A stretch of 64,000 nucleotides of DNA from Frankia sp. AiPa1. Lineage in GTDB: Bacteria > Actinomycetota > Actinomycetes > Frankiales > Frankiaceae. Location of the stretch: contig NZ_JALKFZ020000186.1 in NCBI RefSeq assembly GCF_023243075.1, positions 17,612 to 81,611 on the forward strand, given 5' to 3'. Both the position numbers and the translations under genes were made by a program. Below the pieces are notes generated by a model. The model saw only the letters and a list, made by a program, of their open reading frames with translations. It was not told the DNA's origin and did no database searches. Positions 1 to 7,946 of the stretch are shown here, one piece after another; within the stretch, counting starts at the first letter, position 1, and the number at the start of each line of letters is the position of its first letter.

Positions 1-81
1 CTGGTCGAGGAGGGCAAGCAGCACCCGATCGAGCAGGTCGGTGCCCGTCTGCGCCCACTGATGTCCTGGATCGCCAAGTAG
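1..81 (+). CDS. ilvC: Ketol-acid reductoisomerase, C-terminal end (partial)
   Basis: Only the last 26 codons and the TAG stop lie in the window; the gene begins upstream. The tail (EQVGARLRPLMSWIAK) resembles the C-terminus of class I ketol-acid reductoisomerase, the NADPH enzyme that makes dihydroxy-isovalerate and dihydroxy-methylvalerate in valine and isoleucine synthesis. The neighbouring leuA, leuB, ilvE, cimA and leuCD genes agree with this. No catalytic residue is visible in this fragment, so the call rests on the tail and on context. Confidence 0.75.
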   Translation: MVEEGKQHPIEQVGARLRPLMSWIAK

Positions 82-447
82 GACCGGTCGCCAGGTAACG
101 CCCGTCGGGCTGTCGGGCTGGATCGTCAACGTCACGAAGAAGGTGGATGAACACGCCCGGCGCGTGCGGTGCCCGTCGTTAGGCTGGGTTTCGCACCGCC
201 GGGCGGGCGGCCCGGCAGCAGGCGTTGCCGAGGGCAGTCCAGTGGCACGCCCGTGGGATCGCACCAGGTGGAGAAGATCACGGCGATCGACGGGTTCGGG
301 GCGGTGGAACGTCCGAGGGTCGCCGATGGCTCCTGGTGGCCGGTGCGACACGCTGACCGCACGCGGTGGCCGAGTGGTGGGGCCACCAGGGTGATCTTTA
401 TGCTGAACATGCGTGTCCAGCTCGCACGCGGGTTTACCGTGGCAGTC
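82..447. other. Intergenic region between ilvC and the septum-formation-like gene
   Basis: About 365 bases without a convincing gene. Short overlapping open frames are explained by high GC. The only signal is a TACCGT hexamer at 435-440, seven bases before the ATG at 448. Confidence 0.5.
435..440 (+). promoter_or_regulatory. Candidate -10 element of a leaderless promoter
   Basis: TACCGT ends seven bases before the ATG at 448 and no Shine-Dalgarno is visible, so the transcript may begin at or near the start codon. The same layout recurs before leuB, the Crp-type regulator, the FAH-family gene and ddl. Confidence 0.4.
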
Positions 448-1272
448 ATGGCGTCGCGGCATCAGGACCCGTTCGAGGGTCTTCGCCTGAACGAGCGGTT
501 TGTCCGGGGTGCCCGGTTCCTGGAGCCGTCCGCGGTCGAGCGCTGCCGTTCCGGGGGCCCCTTGGCCTCCGCCCGGTGCCAGGTCGTGCCCGCACCCCGC
601 GGGCTGCCCGGGTTCTTCCACCGGCTCGTGTCCCCGCCCAGGCCGCCTGGGCGCTCCCGGCAGATCGCCCGGATGGTCACCTTCATGGCGATCATCGTTG
701 GCATGATCACTATTACGGTCGTGGCGCTGCGCCAGACCGCCACCCGTAGCGGCCCCGGGATGGGCCTGGCGAGCCGTTCCACCACCGCTACCGCCGCCTC
801 CGCGGGCGGCATTCCCACTACGCGGTCGGCCGTCACCGGTGGGCGCAGCGAACCGCCCGCCGGCTATGCGGTGAGCCCGGCCCTGATGGCTTCGCTGAGC
901 CCCGGCAACTGCCTGGCCTGGACCCCCCTGCCGGCCGGCGGCACCGATGTGCTGCGGCCGGTGGCCCCGGCGCGGGTCAGCTGCGATCGCCCACACATAG
1001 ACGAGGTCACCCGCGTGGTGTCGGTGGGCAGACCGGGCGAGCGCTTCCCCGGCGCGTCGACCCTGGCCGCGCGGGCTCAGGAACGCTGCGAGGGCGCCCT
1101 GCGCGAGCTCACCGGTGCCATCGATGCGGCCCCGCATCTCACCGTCGGCGCGATCTACCCCTCGGAGCCGAGCTGGGGGGACGGCGTGCGCGTCGCCGCG
1201 TGTACCGCGCGACCCGACGATCTGCGGGCGCGAAGCGAACCGATCCGGATCGTCGGATCGATCGCCATCTGA
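448..1272 (+). CDS. Septum-formation-like membrane-anchored protein
   Basis: A 274-residue protein with one membrane segment at about residues 76-95 (MVTFMAIIVGMITITVVAL), a Ser/Thr/Ala-rich linker and an extracytoplasmic domain with paired cysteines (GNCLAWTPL, VSCDRPHIDEV, AQERCEGAL, VAACTARP). That pattern (G-x-C-L, C-x-x-P-H-x-x-E-V, E-R-C) resembles the actinobacterial Septum_form-type domain; no enzyme activity is implied. The N-terminal stretch DPFEGLRLNERFVRGARFLEPSA resembles the start of actinobacterial proteins found beside branched-chain amino-acid genes, which supports ATG 448. An open frame continues to 169 but its translation looks like non-coding GC-rich sequence. The family name is by pattern recognition only. 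Confidence 0.6.
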   Translation: MASRHQDPFEGLRLNERFVRGARFLEPSAVERCRSGGPLASARCQVVPAPRGLPGFFHRLVSPPRPPGRSRQIARMVTFMAIIVGMITITVVALRQTATRSGPGMGLASRSTTATAASAGGIPTTRSAVTGGRSEPPAGYAVSPALMASLSPGNCLAWTPLPAGGTDVLRPVAPARVSCDRPHIDEVTRVVSVGRPGERFPGASTLAARAQERCEGALRELTGAIDAAPHLTVGAIYPSEPSWGDGVRVAACTARPDDLRARSEPIRIVGSIAI

Positions 1273-1291
1273 GCTCGCTGCCCGCACTCGC

Positions 1292-1310
1292 CGGACGGGG
1301 TTCCCGTCCG
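1292..1310 (+). terminator. Hairpin after the septum-formation-like gene
   Basis: A perfect 8-bp stem (CGGACGGG / CCCGTCCG) with a GTT loop lies 20 bases after the stop and just before the leuA leader promoter. There is no U-tract, as is common for actinobacterial terminators. Confidence 0.5.
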
Positions 1311-1322
1311 CCCGACATCGGG

Positions 1323-1454
1323 TAGTGTCTCAAGGCAATGCGTGCGCTCCTTCTCCTTAGCCGCCGCGGCGGGGCCTGATCCAGCTGGCTTCCTCGTCGC
1401 GGTGTTCTCGTGCGCCGGCGGCGGTATGAGCTCTTTCGAGGAAGCAGGAGCAGG
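1323..1454 (+). promoter_or_regulatory. leuA leader region (candidate leucine attenuator)
   Basis: A TAGTGT hexamer at 1323-1328 precedes a 13-codon leader ORF by nine bases. After the leader stop, a perfect 9-bp stem (1388-1396 with 1437-1445) ends immediately before the leuA Shine-Dalgarno AGGAGCAGG (1446-1454). CCGCCG at 1361-1366, inside the leader ORF after its Leu codons, can pair with CGGCGG at 1416-1421, giving a competing fold. Leader-peptide control of leuA has been proposed for actinobacteria from comparative genomics; the structural details here are inferred. Confidence 0.7.
1338..1379 (+). CDS. leuA leader peptide
   Basis: ATG to TGA encodes the 13-residue peptide MRALLLLSRRGGA, with four consecutive Leu codons (CTC CTT CTC CTT). 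AAGG just upstream may serve as a weak ribosome site, or the transcript may be nearly leaderless. Stalling at the Leu codons when charged leucyl-tRNA is scarce would favour alternative pairing downstream and expose the leuA start. It is a regulatory peptide rather than a functional protein. Its place 75 bases upstream of the leuA ATG and the Leu run make chance unlikely. Confidence 0.8.
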   Translation: MRALLLLSRRGGA

Positions 1455-3239
1455 ATGACCACGCAACCGCAGTCCAGCCAGCGGCCCTCCACGATGCCAG
1501 TGGAGAAGTACCGGGCGTTCACGCCGGTCGCGCTGGCGGATCGGACCTGGCCGCAGCAGACCATCACCCGCGCCCCGCAGTGGTGCAGCGTCGACCTGCG
1601 CGACGGCAACCAGGCGCTGATCGATCCGATGACTCCCGCGCGCAAACTGCAGATGTTCGAGCTGCTGGTCGCGATGGGCTACAAGGAGATCGAGGTCGGG
1701 TTCCCGGCGGCGAGCCAGACCGACTTCGACTTCATCCGCCAGCTCATCGAGGAGGATCGGATCCCGGATGACGTCGTCATCCAGGTGCTGACGCAGGCCC
1801 GCGAGGAGCTGATCGAGCGCACGGCGGAGTCCCTGGTGGGCGCGGACCACGCCCTGATCCACCTGTACAACTCGACGTCGACCCTGCAGCGCCGGGTCGT
1901 CTTCGGCCTCGACCGGGCCGGCGTCACCGAGATCGCCGTGCAGGGCGCCCGCTGGTGCCTGCGGTACGCCGAGAAGCTGCTGGACGGCACGGACGTGCGC
2001 TGGCAGTACAGCCCCGAGTCGTTCACCGGCACCGAGCTGGACTACGCCGTCGAGGTCTGCGAGGCGGTGATGGACGTCTGGACGCCGAGCGCCGAGCGCC
2101 CGGTGGTGCTGAACCTGCCGGCGACGGTCGAGATGTCCACGCCGAACGTCTATGCCGACCAGATCGAGTGGGTGGGCCGCAACCTCACCCGGCGTGAGGC
2201 CGTCATCCTGTCCCTGCATCCGCACAACGACCGGGGCTGCGCGGTGGCGGCCGCGGAGCTCGGTGTCCTGGCCGGTGCCGACCGGGTCGAGGGCTGCCTG
2301 TTCGGCAACGGGGAGCGCACCGGCAACGTCTGCCTGGTCACCCTTGGGCTGAACCTGTTCTCCCAGGGCATCGACCCGATGATCGACTTTTCGGACATCG
2401 ACGGCGTGCGCCGCTCCGTGGAGTACTGCAACCAGCTGCCCGTCCACCCGCGGCACCCCTACGGCGGTGACCTCGTCTACACCGCCTTCTCCGGCTCCCA
2501 CCAGGACGCCATCAAGAAGGGCTTCGAGGCGATGGGGCGCACCGGCCAGACCCTCTGGGAGGTGCCCTACCTGCCGATCGACCCGAAGGACGTGGGCCGG
2601 ACCTACGAGGCGGTCATCCGGGTCAACAGCCAGTCCGGCAAGGGCGGGGTGGCCTACCTGCTGAAGTCCGAGCACGCGTTGGACCTGCCGCGGCGGCTGC
2701 AGATCGAGTTCTCCGGCGTCGTCCAGCGGCACACCGAAACCGAGGGCGGCGAGGTCACGGCCGAGCAGCTCTGGCGGATCTTCTCCGACGAGTACTTCCT
2801 GGACGGCGGCGCCGACAGCGGGCCGCTACAGCTGCTGGGTTCACGCACGACCGCCGCTTCGGGGGAGCGCGACGAGGTGTCCGTATCGGTGCGGGTCGAC
2901 GGCACGGACCAGGACATCACCGGGGTCGGTAACGGGCCGATCGACGCGTTCGTCGCCGCCCTGGCCGCCCGGGGCCTGAGCGTGCGCATCCTCGACTACA
3001 ACGAGCATGCGCTGGGTTCCGGCGCGGATGCCCGCGCGGCCGCGTACCTGGAGGTCGACGTCGACGGCAGGGTCTTCTGGGGCGTCGGGATCGACCCGAA
3101 CATCGTCACCGCGTCGCTGCGTGCCGTGGTGAGCGCCGTCAACCGGGCTGCCCGGGCCAGCGCAACCCGCCGCGGGCCGGCCGTGGCCGGTGGCGACGCC
3201 GCGGTATCGCCGGTATCGCACGCAGTGCCGGTCGCCTGA
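1455..3239 (+). CDS. leuA: 2-isopropylmalate synthase
   Basis: A 594-residue enzyme that condenses acetyl-CoA with 2-ketoisovalerate, the committed step of leucine synthesis. The HMGL-like TIM barrel begins with DLRDGNQALIDPM (about residues 47-59) and carries the metal-binding SLHPHNDRG motif and the flexible-loop glycine signature FGNGERTGN. The C-terminal third (about 450-575) is the LeuA allosteric dimer domain (VDGTDQDITGVGNGPIDAF), so leucine feedback is expected. The length matches the long actinobacterial LeuA class. ATG 1455 follows AGGAGCAGG, which sits next to the leader hairpin, so translation is probably attenuator-controlled. No partner gene follows; the next gene is convergent. 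Confidence 0.97.
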   Translation: MTTQPQSSQRPSTMPVEKYRAFTPVALADRTWPQQTITRAPQWCSVDLRDGNQALIDPMTPARKLQMFELLVAMGYKEIEVGFPAASQTDFDFIRQLIEEDRIPDDVVIQVLTQAREELIERTAESLVGADHALIHLYNSTSTLQRRVVFGLDRAGVTEIAVQGARWCLRYAEKLLDGTDVRWQYSPESFTGTELDYAVEVCEAVMDVWTPSAERPVVLNLPATVEMSTPNVYADQIEWVGRNLTRREAVILSLHPHNDRGCAVAAAELGVLAGADRVEGCLFGNGERTGNVCLVTLGLNLFSQGIDPMIDFSDIDGVRRSVEYCNQLPVHPRHPYGGDLVYTAFSGSHQDAIKKGFEAMGRTGQTLWEVPYLPIDPKDVGRTYEAVIRVNSQSGKGGVAYLLKSEHALDLPRRLQIEFSGVVQRHTETEGGEVTAEQLWRIFSDEYFLDGGADSGPLQLLGSRTTAASGERDEVSVSVRVDGTDQDITGVGNGPIDAFVAALAARGLSVRILDYNEHALGSGADARAAAYLEVDVDGRVFWGVGIDPNIVTASLRAVVSAVNRAARASATRRGPAVAGGDAAVSPVSHAVPVA

Positions 3240-3329
3240 GCGCGGCGCTGTACCCGGCGCATCAGGAACACCGTGTGGCGGGGAGTCCGGCAACCTGACG
3301 GACGGCTGACGGCTCCGAGTCTGGAACCG

Positions 3330-3527
3330 TCAGCCGTGGCGCTCGGAACGCGGCCCGAAGTTGGTGGTCTCCCCGCGTACCTCATCCAGCAGCGCATCGG
3401 GTACGTCGACCATGCCGTGATCGACACGTGCGTGAGTGTCGACCGAACGCAGCAGGTCAGCCTCGTTCGAGGCCGCGATCCGGGTCTCGCACCCATGAAT
3501 GATCGCGCCGCAGTAGAATTCCTTCAT
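3330..3527 (-). CDS. DUF1059 family small protein
   Basis: A 65-residue protein starting MKEFYCGAIIHGCETRIAAS. The pattern M-K-x-x-x-C-G-x-x-x-x-G-C followed by H-A-R-x-D-H-G and V-P-x-x-L matches small DUF1059 proteins of unknown function, common in actinobacteria and archaea. Cys6 and Cys13 could bind metal or form a disulfide; this is inference. The frame stays open upstream to 3857, but the recognisable family N-terminus is at the ATG at 3527. It lies on the same strand as the downstream end of the EAL gene, 98 bases away. Confidence 0.75.
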   Translation of the reverse strand: MKEFYCGAIIHGCETRIAASNEADLLRSVDTHARVDHGMVDVPDALLDEVRGETTNFGPRSERHG

Positions 3528-3625
3528 GGCCGGACGGCGGAGACTGATCTCCGTCGGTCGAGAATGGCCGATACGCGCAGGGCTGGGCGCCATCAGGGCC
3601 TGCGCGGTCCAATAGCGGTTCCGTC

Positions 3626-5008
3626 TCATGTCGACAATTCCGCAAGACGCAGCATCAGACTCTCCATCCTCACCAGACCGAGCGGTCGGCCCATCTCGGT
3701 CACGATAATCACGGGATCGAATCGGCTGGCCCGCGAACGGGTCATCGCCCGCCGCGCCACCTCTGTCACCGGCTCCTCGGGCCGCGCGAACAGCGTGGTC
3801 GGCATTCGGCGCAGTTCGCTTCCCCCACCGGACATGTGCAGTGCGACCGGGCGGCACCGGTTGGAGACGATGATGGTCGCCCGGAGGTTCTGCTGGTCAT
3901 CGCCCTCCTCCGGCGTCGCCTCGCCGGGGCCCGAGGCTGAGCGCATCGGGCAGCTGGGGCAGTCCGCGGACATCGCGCACCGGCCCGAGTCCCCGATGCT
4001 CACGGTGACCTGTTCCATCAGGCTCTCGATGCTCGCCGCCCGGTTGGTGCGCTCGGACAGCTGCCGCAGCCGACGGGCGACCCCCGCGTCGAGCTGCTGC
4101 CACTGCGGCGCCGGGCGGCCCAGCAGGAAGCCCTGGCCGAGGGGAATGCCCAGCGCGACGAGCATCGCCAGCTCGTCGGTCCGCTCGACCCCTTCGGCGA
4201 TCACCCAGCCGTTGAGGCGGCTCGCGAAGCCGCCGACCAGCTCGGTCAGAGCAATCTTGACCTGGTCGTCGTCGATGTTGACAACGAGCGAACGATCCAG
4301 CTTGACGAAATCCGGGCGAACCCGGGCGATCTGGCGCAGGCCGGCGTAGCCGGACCCGACGTCGTCCATGGCTATGAACGCGCCGCGATCGCGTAGCTCG
4401 CTGGTGATGGCAGCCAGCTCCACCGCGTCGTCGAGATCGTCCGTCTCGTTGAGTTCCAGCACGATCCGGCGTAGGTCGGCGCCCCGCCAGACCTGGGTGA
4501 GCTCCGGCTCGCCGAGGAGATGGGGCAGCACGTTGACCGCGAGGAAGCATCGGTCGGGCAGATGGTCGCGGGCGGCCAGCGCCGAGGCGAGCACCCTGGC
4601 CTCGAGCTCCGCCGCGAGCCCGCGCCGGACCGCCGCGGCGAACACGCGGTCCGGGGAGACGGCGGGATGGCTGTGGAAGCGGGCCAGCGCCTCGTAGCCG
4701 GCGATCACTCCCCGCTGGAGGTCCACCACCGGTTGGAAGAACAGTGTGGGTTCGGTGGGATCGCGCAGGATCCGGTCCAGGTCCGGCAGCTCCGCTTCGT
4801 AATCGGCCGCTTCGTAATCGGCCGGAACCTGGTACTCGACGGACATGTCGTAGCCGGCCGAGGTCTCGTAGGCGGCGGGCGCGCCAGTGGCGGCGGCAGA
4901 CGGCGCAGCACAGCTACCGGATCTGTCGTGGGAAGCGTCGACGGTAGGCTCGTTGTCGGCACGGCTTCGGCCGGCGGCTCCGGACGGAGTCCGGGGTCGG
5001 GTAATCAT
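3626..5008 (-). CDS. EAL-domain cyclic-di-GMP phosphodiesterase
   Basis: A 460-residue cytoplasmic protein. After a low-complexity N-terminus (about residues 1-65, with a DYEAADYEAE repeat), an EAL domain spans about 70-310. It carries YEALARF, the Asn of AVNVLPHLL, the Glu of ELNET, MDDVGSGYAGL, KLDRS, AEGVER and LGQGFLLGRP, so the metal and catalytic residues look intact and hydrolysis of c-di-GMP to pGpG is expected. The C-terminal part has a Cys cluster (GRCAMSADCPSCPM) and an approximately 90-residue domain resembling the regulatory tail of some EAL proteins (DPVIIVTEMGRPLGLVRMESL). ATG 5008 follows GAGGGGG; a TTG at 5032 is less likely. A 7-bp inverted repeat lies 41 bases upstream. Confidence 0.88.
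   Translation of the reverse strand: MITRPRTPSGAAGRSRADNEPTVDASHDRSGSCAAPSAAATGAPAAYETSAGYDMSVEYQVPADYEAADYEAELPDLDRILRDPTEPTLFFQPVVDLQRGVIAGYEALARFHSHPAVSPDRVFAAAVRRGLAAELEARVLASALAARDHLPDRCFLAVNVLPHLLGEPELTQVWRGADLRRIVLELNETDDLDDAVELAAITSELRDRGAFIAMDDVGSGYAGLRQIARVRPDFVKLDRSLVVNIDDDQVKIALTELVGGFASRLNGWVIAEGVERTDELAMLVALGIPLGQGFLLGRPAPQWQQLDAGVARRLRQLSERTNRAASIESLMEQVTVSIGDSGRCAMSADCPSCPMRSASGPGEATPEEGDDQQNLRATIIVSNRCRPVALHMSGGGSELRRMPTTLFARPEEPVTEVARRAMTRSRASRFDPVIIVTEMGRPLGLVRMESLMLRLAELST
4794..4823. repeat. 15-bp direct repeat inside the EAL gene
   Basis: Two exact adjacent copies of a 15-bp unit starting GCTTCGTAATCGGCC. The length keeps the reading frame and gives the repeated peptide DYEAADYEAE in the N-terminal linker. 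Confidence 0.7.
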
Positions 5009-5048
5009 GCGCCGTGCACCCCCTCGCTTCAAGCACGTCGCACTGTCC

Positions 5049-5069
5049 TGGTAAGTGAGGTTCTTACCA
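5049..5069. promoter_or_regulatory. Inverted repeat upstream of the EAL gene
   Basis: Perfect 7-bp arms TGGTAAG and CTTACCA flank a 7-base spacer, 41 bases before the EAL start. The symmetry and position suggest an operator or 5' hairpin; no known regulator can be assigned. Confidence 0.4.
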
Positions 5070-5506
5070 CCTGCTCAGTGCGGGCGGCATGAGTACCGTC
5101 CGGAGTTGTGGATCCCGCGCTCTTTTGAGGTACTGGCGGGTATCGCCTTGATTAGTGATCGCGGCATTTCTTGCGTCGGGTCGAGGGGGTGCTGCATGGT
5201 ATACGGCTCGGCCGCTGCGCACATCTGATCTGCCGCCGAATCCGGGGATGGCACCAGAATCTTCGCCGTCGGCCTGTGTGGGGTGGCCGGATGGGCGTTG
5301 ACGGGTATTTATCAATCTGCCGACAACGGCGTTGGCTGGCGTCGTTGTGTCGATGGATTCCGATTACGCCACGTAATCTGTTGGATGGCAATGGTGTTCG
5401 GTCGGGTGGCGCTGTTTCGGCGGCATGAGCGGGGCTGGTGTCCTGACCAGGGAGCCGGGTGTCCGCGGCGGGTCGGGGCGCGACGCGTCGAGTCCCCGCG
5501 GCCGGC

Positions 5507-5512
5507 TACAGT
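5507..5512 (+). promoter_or_regulatory. leuB -10 element (leaderless)
   Basis: TACAGT ends exactly six bases before the leuB ATG and no Shine-Dalgarno is visible, which points to a leaderless mRNA. Confidence 0.5.
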
Positions 5513-5518
5513 CGGCGT

Positions 5519-6559
5519 ATGAGGCTTGCGGTCATCGGCGGCGACGGAATCGGCCCCGAGGTGGTTGCCGAGGGGCTACGCGTGCTGCGGGCCGTGCATC
5601 CCAAGGTTGAGACGACCGAGTACGACCTGGGCGCCACGCGCTGGCACCGTACCGGCGAGACCCTGCCGGACTCCATCCTGGCCGAGCTGCGCGGTCACGA
5701 CGCGATCCTGCTCGGCGCGGTCGGTGACCCCGGCGTGCCGAGCGGCGTGCTCGAGCGGGGCCTGCTGCTGCGGCTGCGGTTCGAGCTTGATCACCATGTC
5801 AACCTGCGACCGGTGCGGCTCTACCCCGGGGTACGATCCCCGCTCGCTGGCGACCCGGTCATCGACATGATCGTGGTGCGGGAGGGGACCGAGGGGCCGT
5901 ACGCCGGAGCAGGCGGCGTCCTGCGCCGCGGGACGCCGCACGAGGTCGCCACCGAGGAGAGCCTCAACACCCGGTTCGGGGTCGAGCGGGTGGTCCGCGA
6001 CGCCTTCCGCCGTGCCGCGCGCCGTGAGCGTCGACACCTCACTCTCGTCCACAAGAACAACGTGCTGACCAGGGCGGGTGACCTCTGGTCGCGCACGGTC
6101 GCCGAGGTCGGCGCCGAGTTTCCCGACGTGCAGGTCGACTACCAGCATGTGGATGCCGCGTCGATGTTCTTCGTGACGGATCCCGGGCGCTTCGACGTGG
6201 TGGTCACCGACAACATGTTCGGCGACATCATCACCGACATCGGCGCAGCGATCACCGGGGGGATCGGCCTGGCCGCGAGCGGCAACCTTGATCCTTCGGG
6301 TGCTCATCCCAGCATGTTCGAGCCGGTGCACGGCAGCGCGCCCGACATCGCCGGCAAGCAACTGGCCGACCCCACGGCGACGGTCGCCTCGGTGGCCATG
6401 CTGCTCGACCACCTCGGCCACACCGAGGAGGCGCGCAGGGTCGAGGCCGCCGTGGCGGCGTCGCTCGCCGAGCGCGCCCGTGACGGCGCGGCCACGGCGT
6501 CGTCGTCGGTGTCTACCCGCGAGCGTGGCGAGGACCTCGCGGCCCGCGTCAGCGCCTGA
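5519..6559 (+). CDS. leuB: 3-isopropylmalate dehydrogenase
   Basis: A 346-residue NAD-dependent beta-decarboxylating dehydrogenase, third enzyme of leucine synthesis. It begins MRLAVIGGDGIGPEVVAEGL and shows VVREGTEGPYAG, VHKNNVL, the dimer-active-site stretch DYQHVDAASMFFV, the metal-binding TDNMFGDIITD, and GSAPDIAGKQLADPTA. The length fits the short actinobacterial LeuB class. ATG 5519 lies six bases after a TACAGT hexamer; an in-frame start at 5459 would add an unnatural GC-rich leader. It stands alone, followed by a hairpin at 6565-6601. Confidence 0.96.
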   Translation: MRLAVIGGDGIGPEVVAEGLRVLRAVHPKVETTEYDLGATRWHRTGETLPDSILAELRGHDAILLGAVGDPGVPSGVLERGLLLRLRFELDHHVNLRPVRLYPGVRSPLAGDPVIDMIVVREGTEGPYAGAGGVLRRGTPHEVATEESLNTRFGVERVVRDAFRRAARRERRHLTLVHKNNVLTRAGDLWSRTVAEVGAEFPDVQVDYQHVDAASMFFVTDPGRFDVVVTDNMFGDIITDIGAAITGGIGLAASGNLDPSGAHPSMFEPVHGSAPDIAGKQLADPTATVASVAMLLDHLGHTEEARRVEAAVAASLAERARDGAATASSSVSTRERGEDLAARVSA

Positions 6560-6564
6560 CCCGG

Positions 6565-6601
6565 GACGGGACCGCCCGGGCGGGCTGGGCCGTTTCCCGT
6601 C
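6565..6601 (+). terminator. Hairpin after leuB
   Basis: Outer arms GACGGGA (6565-6571) and TCCCGTC (6595-6601) enclose a GC-rich palindromic core (CCGCCCGGGCGG), five bases after the leuB stop. Confidence 0.5.
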
Positions 6602-6720
6602 ACGACACCGCGTGGTTATTCTCGAGCGGGAGCCGTAGATCCGGTGGACGGCAGCCGACGAGGCCGCACCACGGCGATGATCGGCATAATCGTCACCCTG
6701 GTTTGTCAGTTCACGCCGTT

Positions 6721-6805
6721 GTTCGTTTCGCCTTTCTGTTCGATGAGTTGCCTCGTTCGTTTCGCCGTCTTGTTCGGTTCGCTGATTTGTTCGGTTCGCG
6801 ATACA
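6721..6805. repeat. 17-bp tandem repeat, five copies, upstream of ilvE
   Basis: GTTCG recurs at 6721, 6738, 6755, 6772 and 6789, exactly every 17 bp. Copies 1, 3, 4 and 5 share GTTCGnTTCGC; copy 2 is degenerate. The array is T-rich and ends 19 bases before the ilvE start, so it occupies the promoter or 5' leader. Confidence 0.8.
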
Positions 6806-6824
6806 TCCTGGCCGGGAGTCCGCT

Positions 6825-7751
6825 GTGCCCATCACCCCCACGTCGAAGATCTGGATGAGTGGCGAGTTCGTCGACTGGGACGACGCCCGCATACACGTGC
6901 TCAACCCGACCTTGCACTACGGGTGGGGTGTCTTCGAGGGCATCCGCTGTTATGAGACTGCGGACGGTCCCGCCGTCTTCCGGCTGAGTGACCACATCGC
7001 GCGCCTCTACCGCAGCGCGAAGATCTATGTGATGGAGCCGCGGTTCACCCAGGAGAACGTGGTGGCCGCGACGAAGCAGACGATCGCCGTCAATGACATC
7101 TCCTCCTGCTACATCCGCCCGCTGATCTATCTCGGCTACGGCGAGATGGGCCTCAACCCGCTGCCGTCTCCGGTCGAGGTGATGATCGCGGTCTGGCCGT
7201 GGGGCGCCTACCTCGGCGACGACGCGGAGGCCAACGGTGTGCGGGCGGTGATCTCCTCCTGGAAGCGCAACGACCCCAACATCACTCCACCGGCGGCCAA
7301 GGCCTCCGGGCAGTATCTGAACTCCTCGCTCGCGAAGGTCGCGGCGGTCAAGGCCGGCTATGACGAGGCCATCCTGACCAGCCCGAACGGCCACATCGCC
7401 GACGGTACGGGGGAGAACGTCTTCATCGTCTCCGGCCGGAAGGTCATCACCCCGCTGCTGACCGACGGCCCGCTCGGCGGCATCACCCGGGCCTCGATCA
7501 TGCAGATCGCCGCGGACCAGGGGTACGAGGTGGTCGAGCAGCACGTGGTGCGCACCGATCTCTACCTGGCCGACGAGGCGTTCTTCACCGGGACGGCGGC
7601 GGAGATCGTGCCGATCGTGTCCGTCGACGACCGGCAGATCGGCGCGGGCAAGCCCGGCCCGATCACCCGGGAGCTGCTGGAGGTCTTCCACCAGGCGACC
7701 CGGGGCGAGTTGGAGCGTTACCGGTCCTGGAACGAGCTCGTCGGCGGCTGA
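6825..7751 (+). CDS. ilvE: Branched-chain amino-acid aminotransferase
   Basis: A 308-residue PLP enzyme of fold type IV that performs the last transamination in leucine, isoleucine and valine synthesis. Motifs include the N-terminal LHYGWGVFEGIRCYET, the PLP lysine in ASGQYLNSSLAKVAAVKAGYDEAI, and the cofactor-phosphate and loop regions DGTGENVFIV and GTAAEIVPI. The length matches bacterial IlvE. GTG 6825 is preceded by GGGAG. A five-copy 17-bp tandem repeat sits directly upstream. Confidence 0.94.
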   Translation: MPITPTSKIWMSGEFVDWDDARIHVLNPTLHYGWGVFEGIRCYETADGPAVFRLSDHIARLYRSAKIYVMEPRFTQENVVAATKQTIAVNDISSCYIRPLIYLGYGEMGLNPLPSPVEVMIAVWPWGAYLGDDAEANGVRAVISSWKRNDPNITPPAAKASGQYLNSSLAKVAAVKAGYDEAILTSPNGHIADGTGENVFIVSGRKVITPLLTDGPLGGITRASIMQIAADQGYEVVEQHVVRTDLYLADEAFFTGTAAEIVPIVSVDDRQIGAGKPGPITRELLEVFHQATRGELERYRSWNELVGG

Positions 7752-7946
7752 TCCCACCGGACGTCGGCCTGGCGGCCTTCGGACGGCCGTTGGCGGCGCC
7801 AGACGCGGACGAAATGGAGTGGTCGATGTCACGTCTCGGCCACGCCGATTTTCGTGTCGGTCTGGTAAAGGTGCCGGCCGAGGCCTACCGTCGCAGAGAA
7901 GGGCGTTCACGAACGCACAAGCGCCGGGAGAGCGTCGGGAGGCGAC

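Larger units (their letters stand above)
5009..5518. other. Divergent intergenic region between the EAL gene and leuB
   Basis: About 510 bases, relatively AT-rich around 5100-5420, with no convincing gene. It contains the inverted repeat at 5049-5069 and the leuB -10-like element at 5507-5512, so both divergent promoters probably lie here. Confidence 0.55.

Noticed and set aside
1155..2732. Long open frame antisense to leuA (525 codons)
   Set aside because: High-GC genes leave long open antisense frames. leuA has all family motifs, while the antisense translation is His/Arg/Gln-rich and matches nothing known.
5171..5428. Small ORF in the EAL-leuB gap
   Set aside because: No ribosome site, Trp/Arg-rich translation and no coding-type third-position bias.
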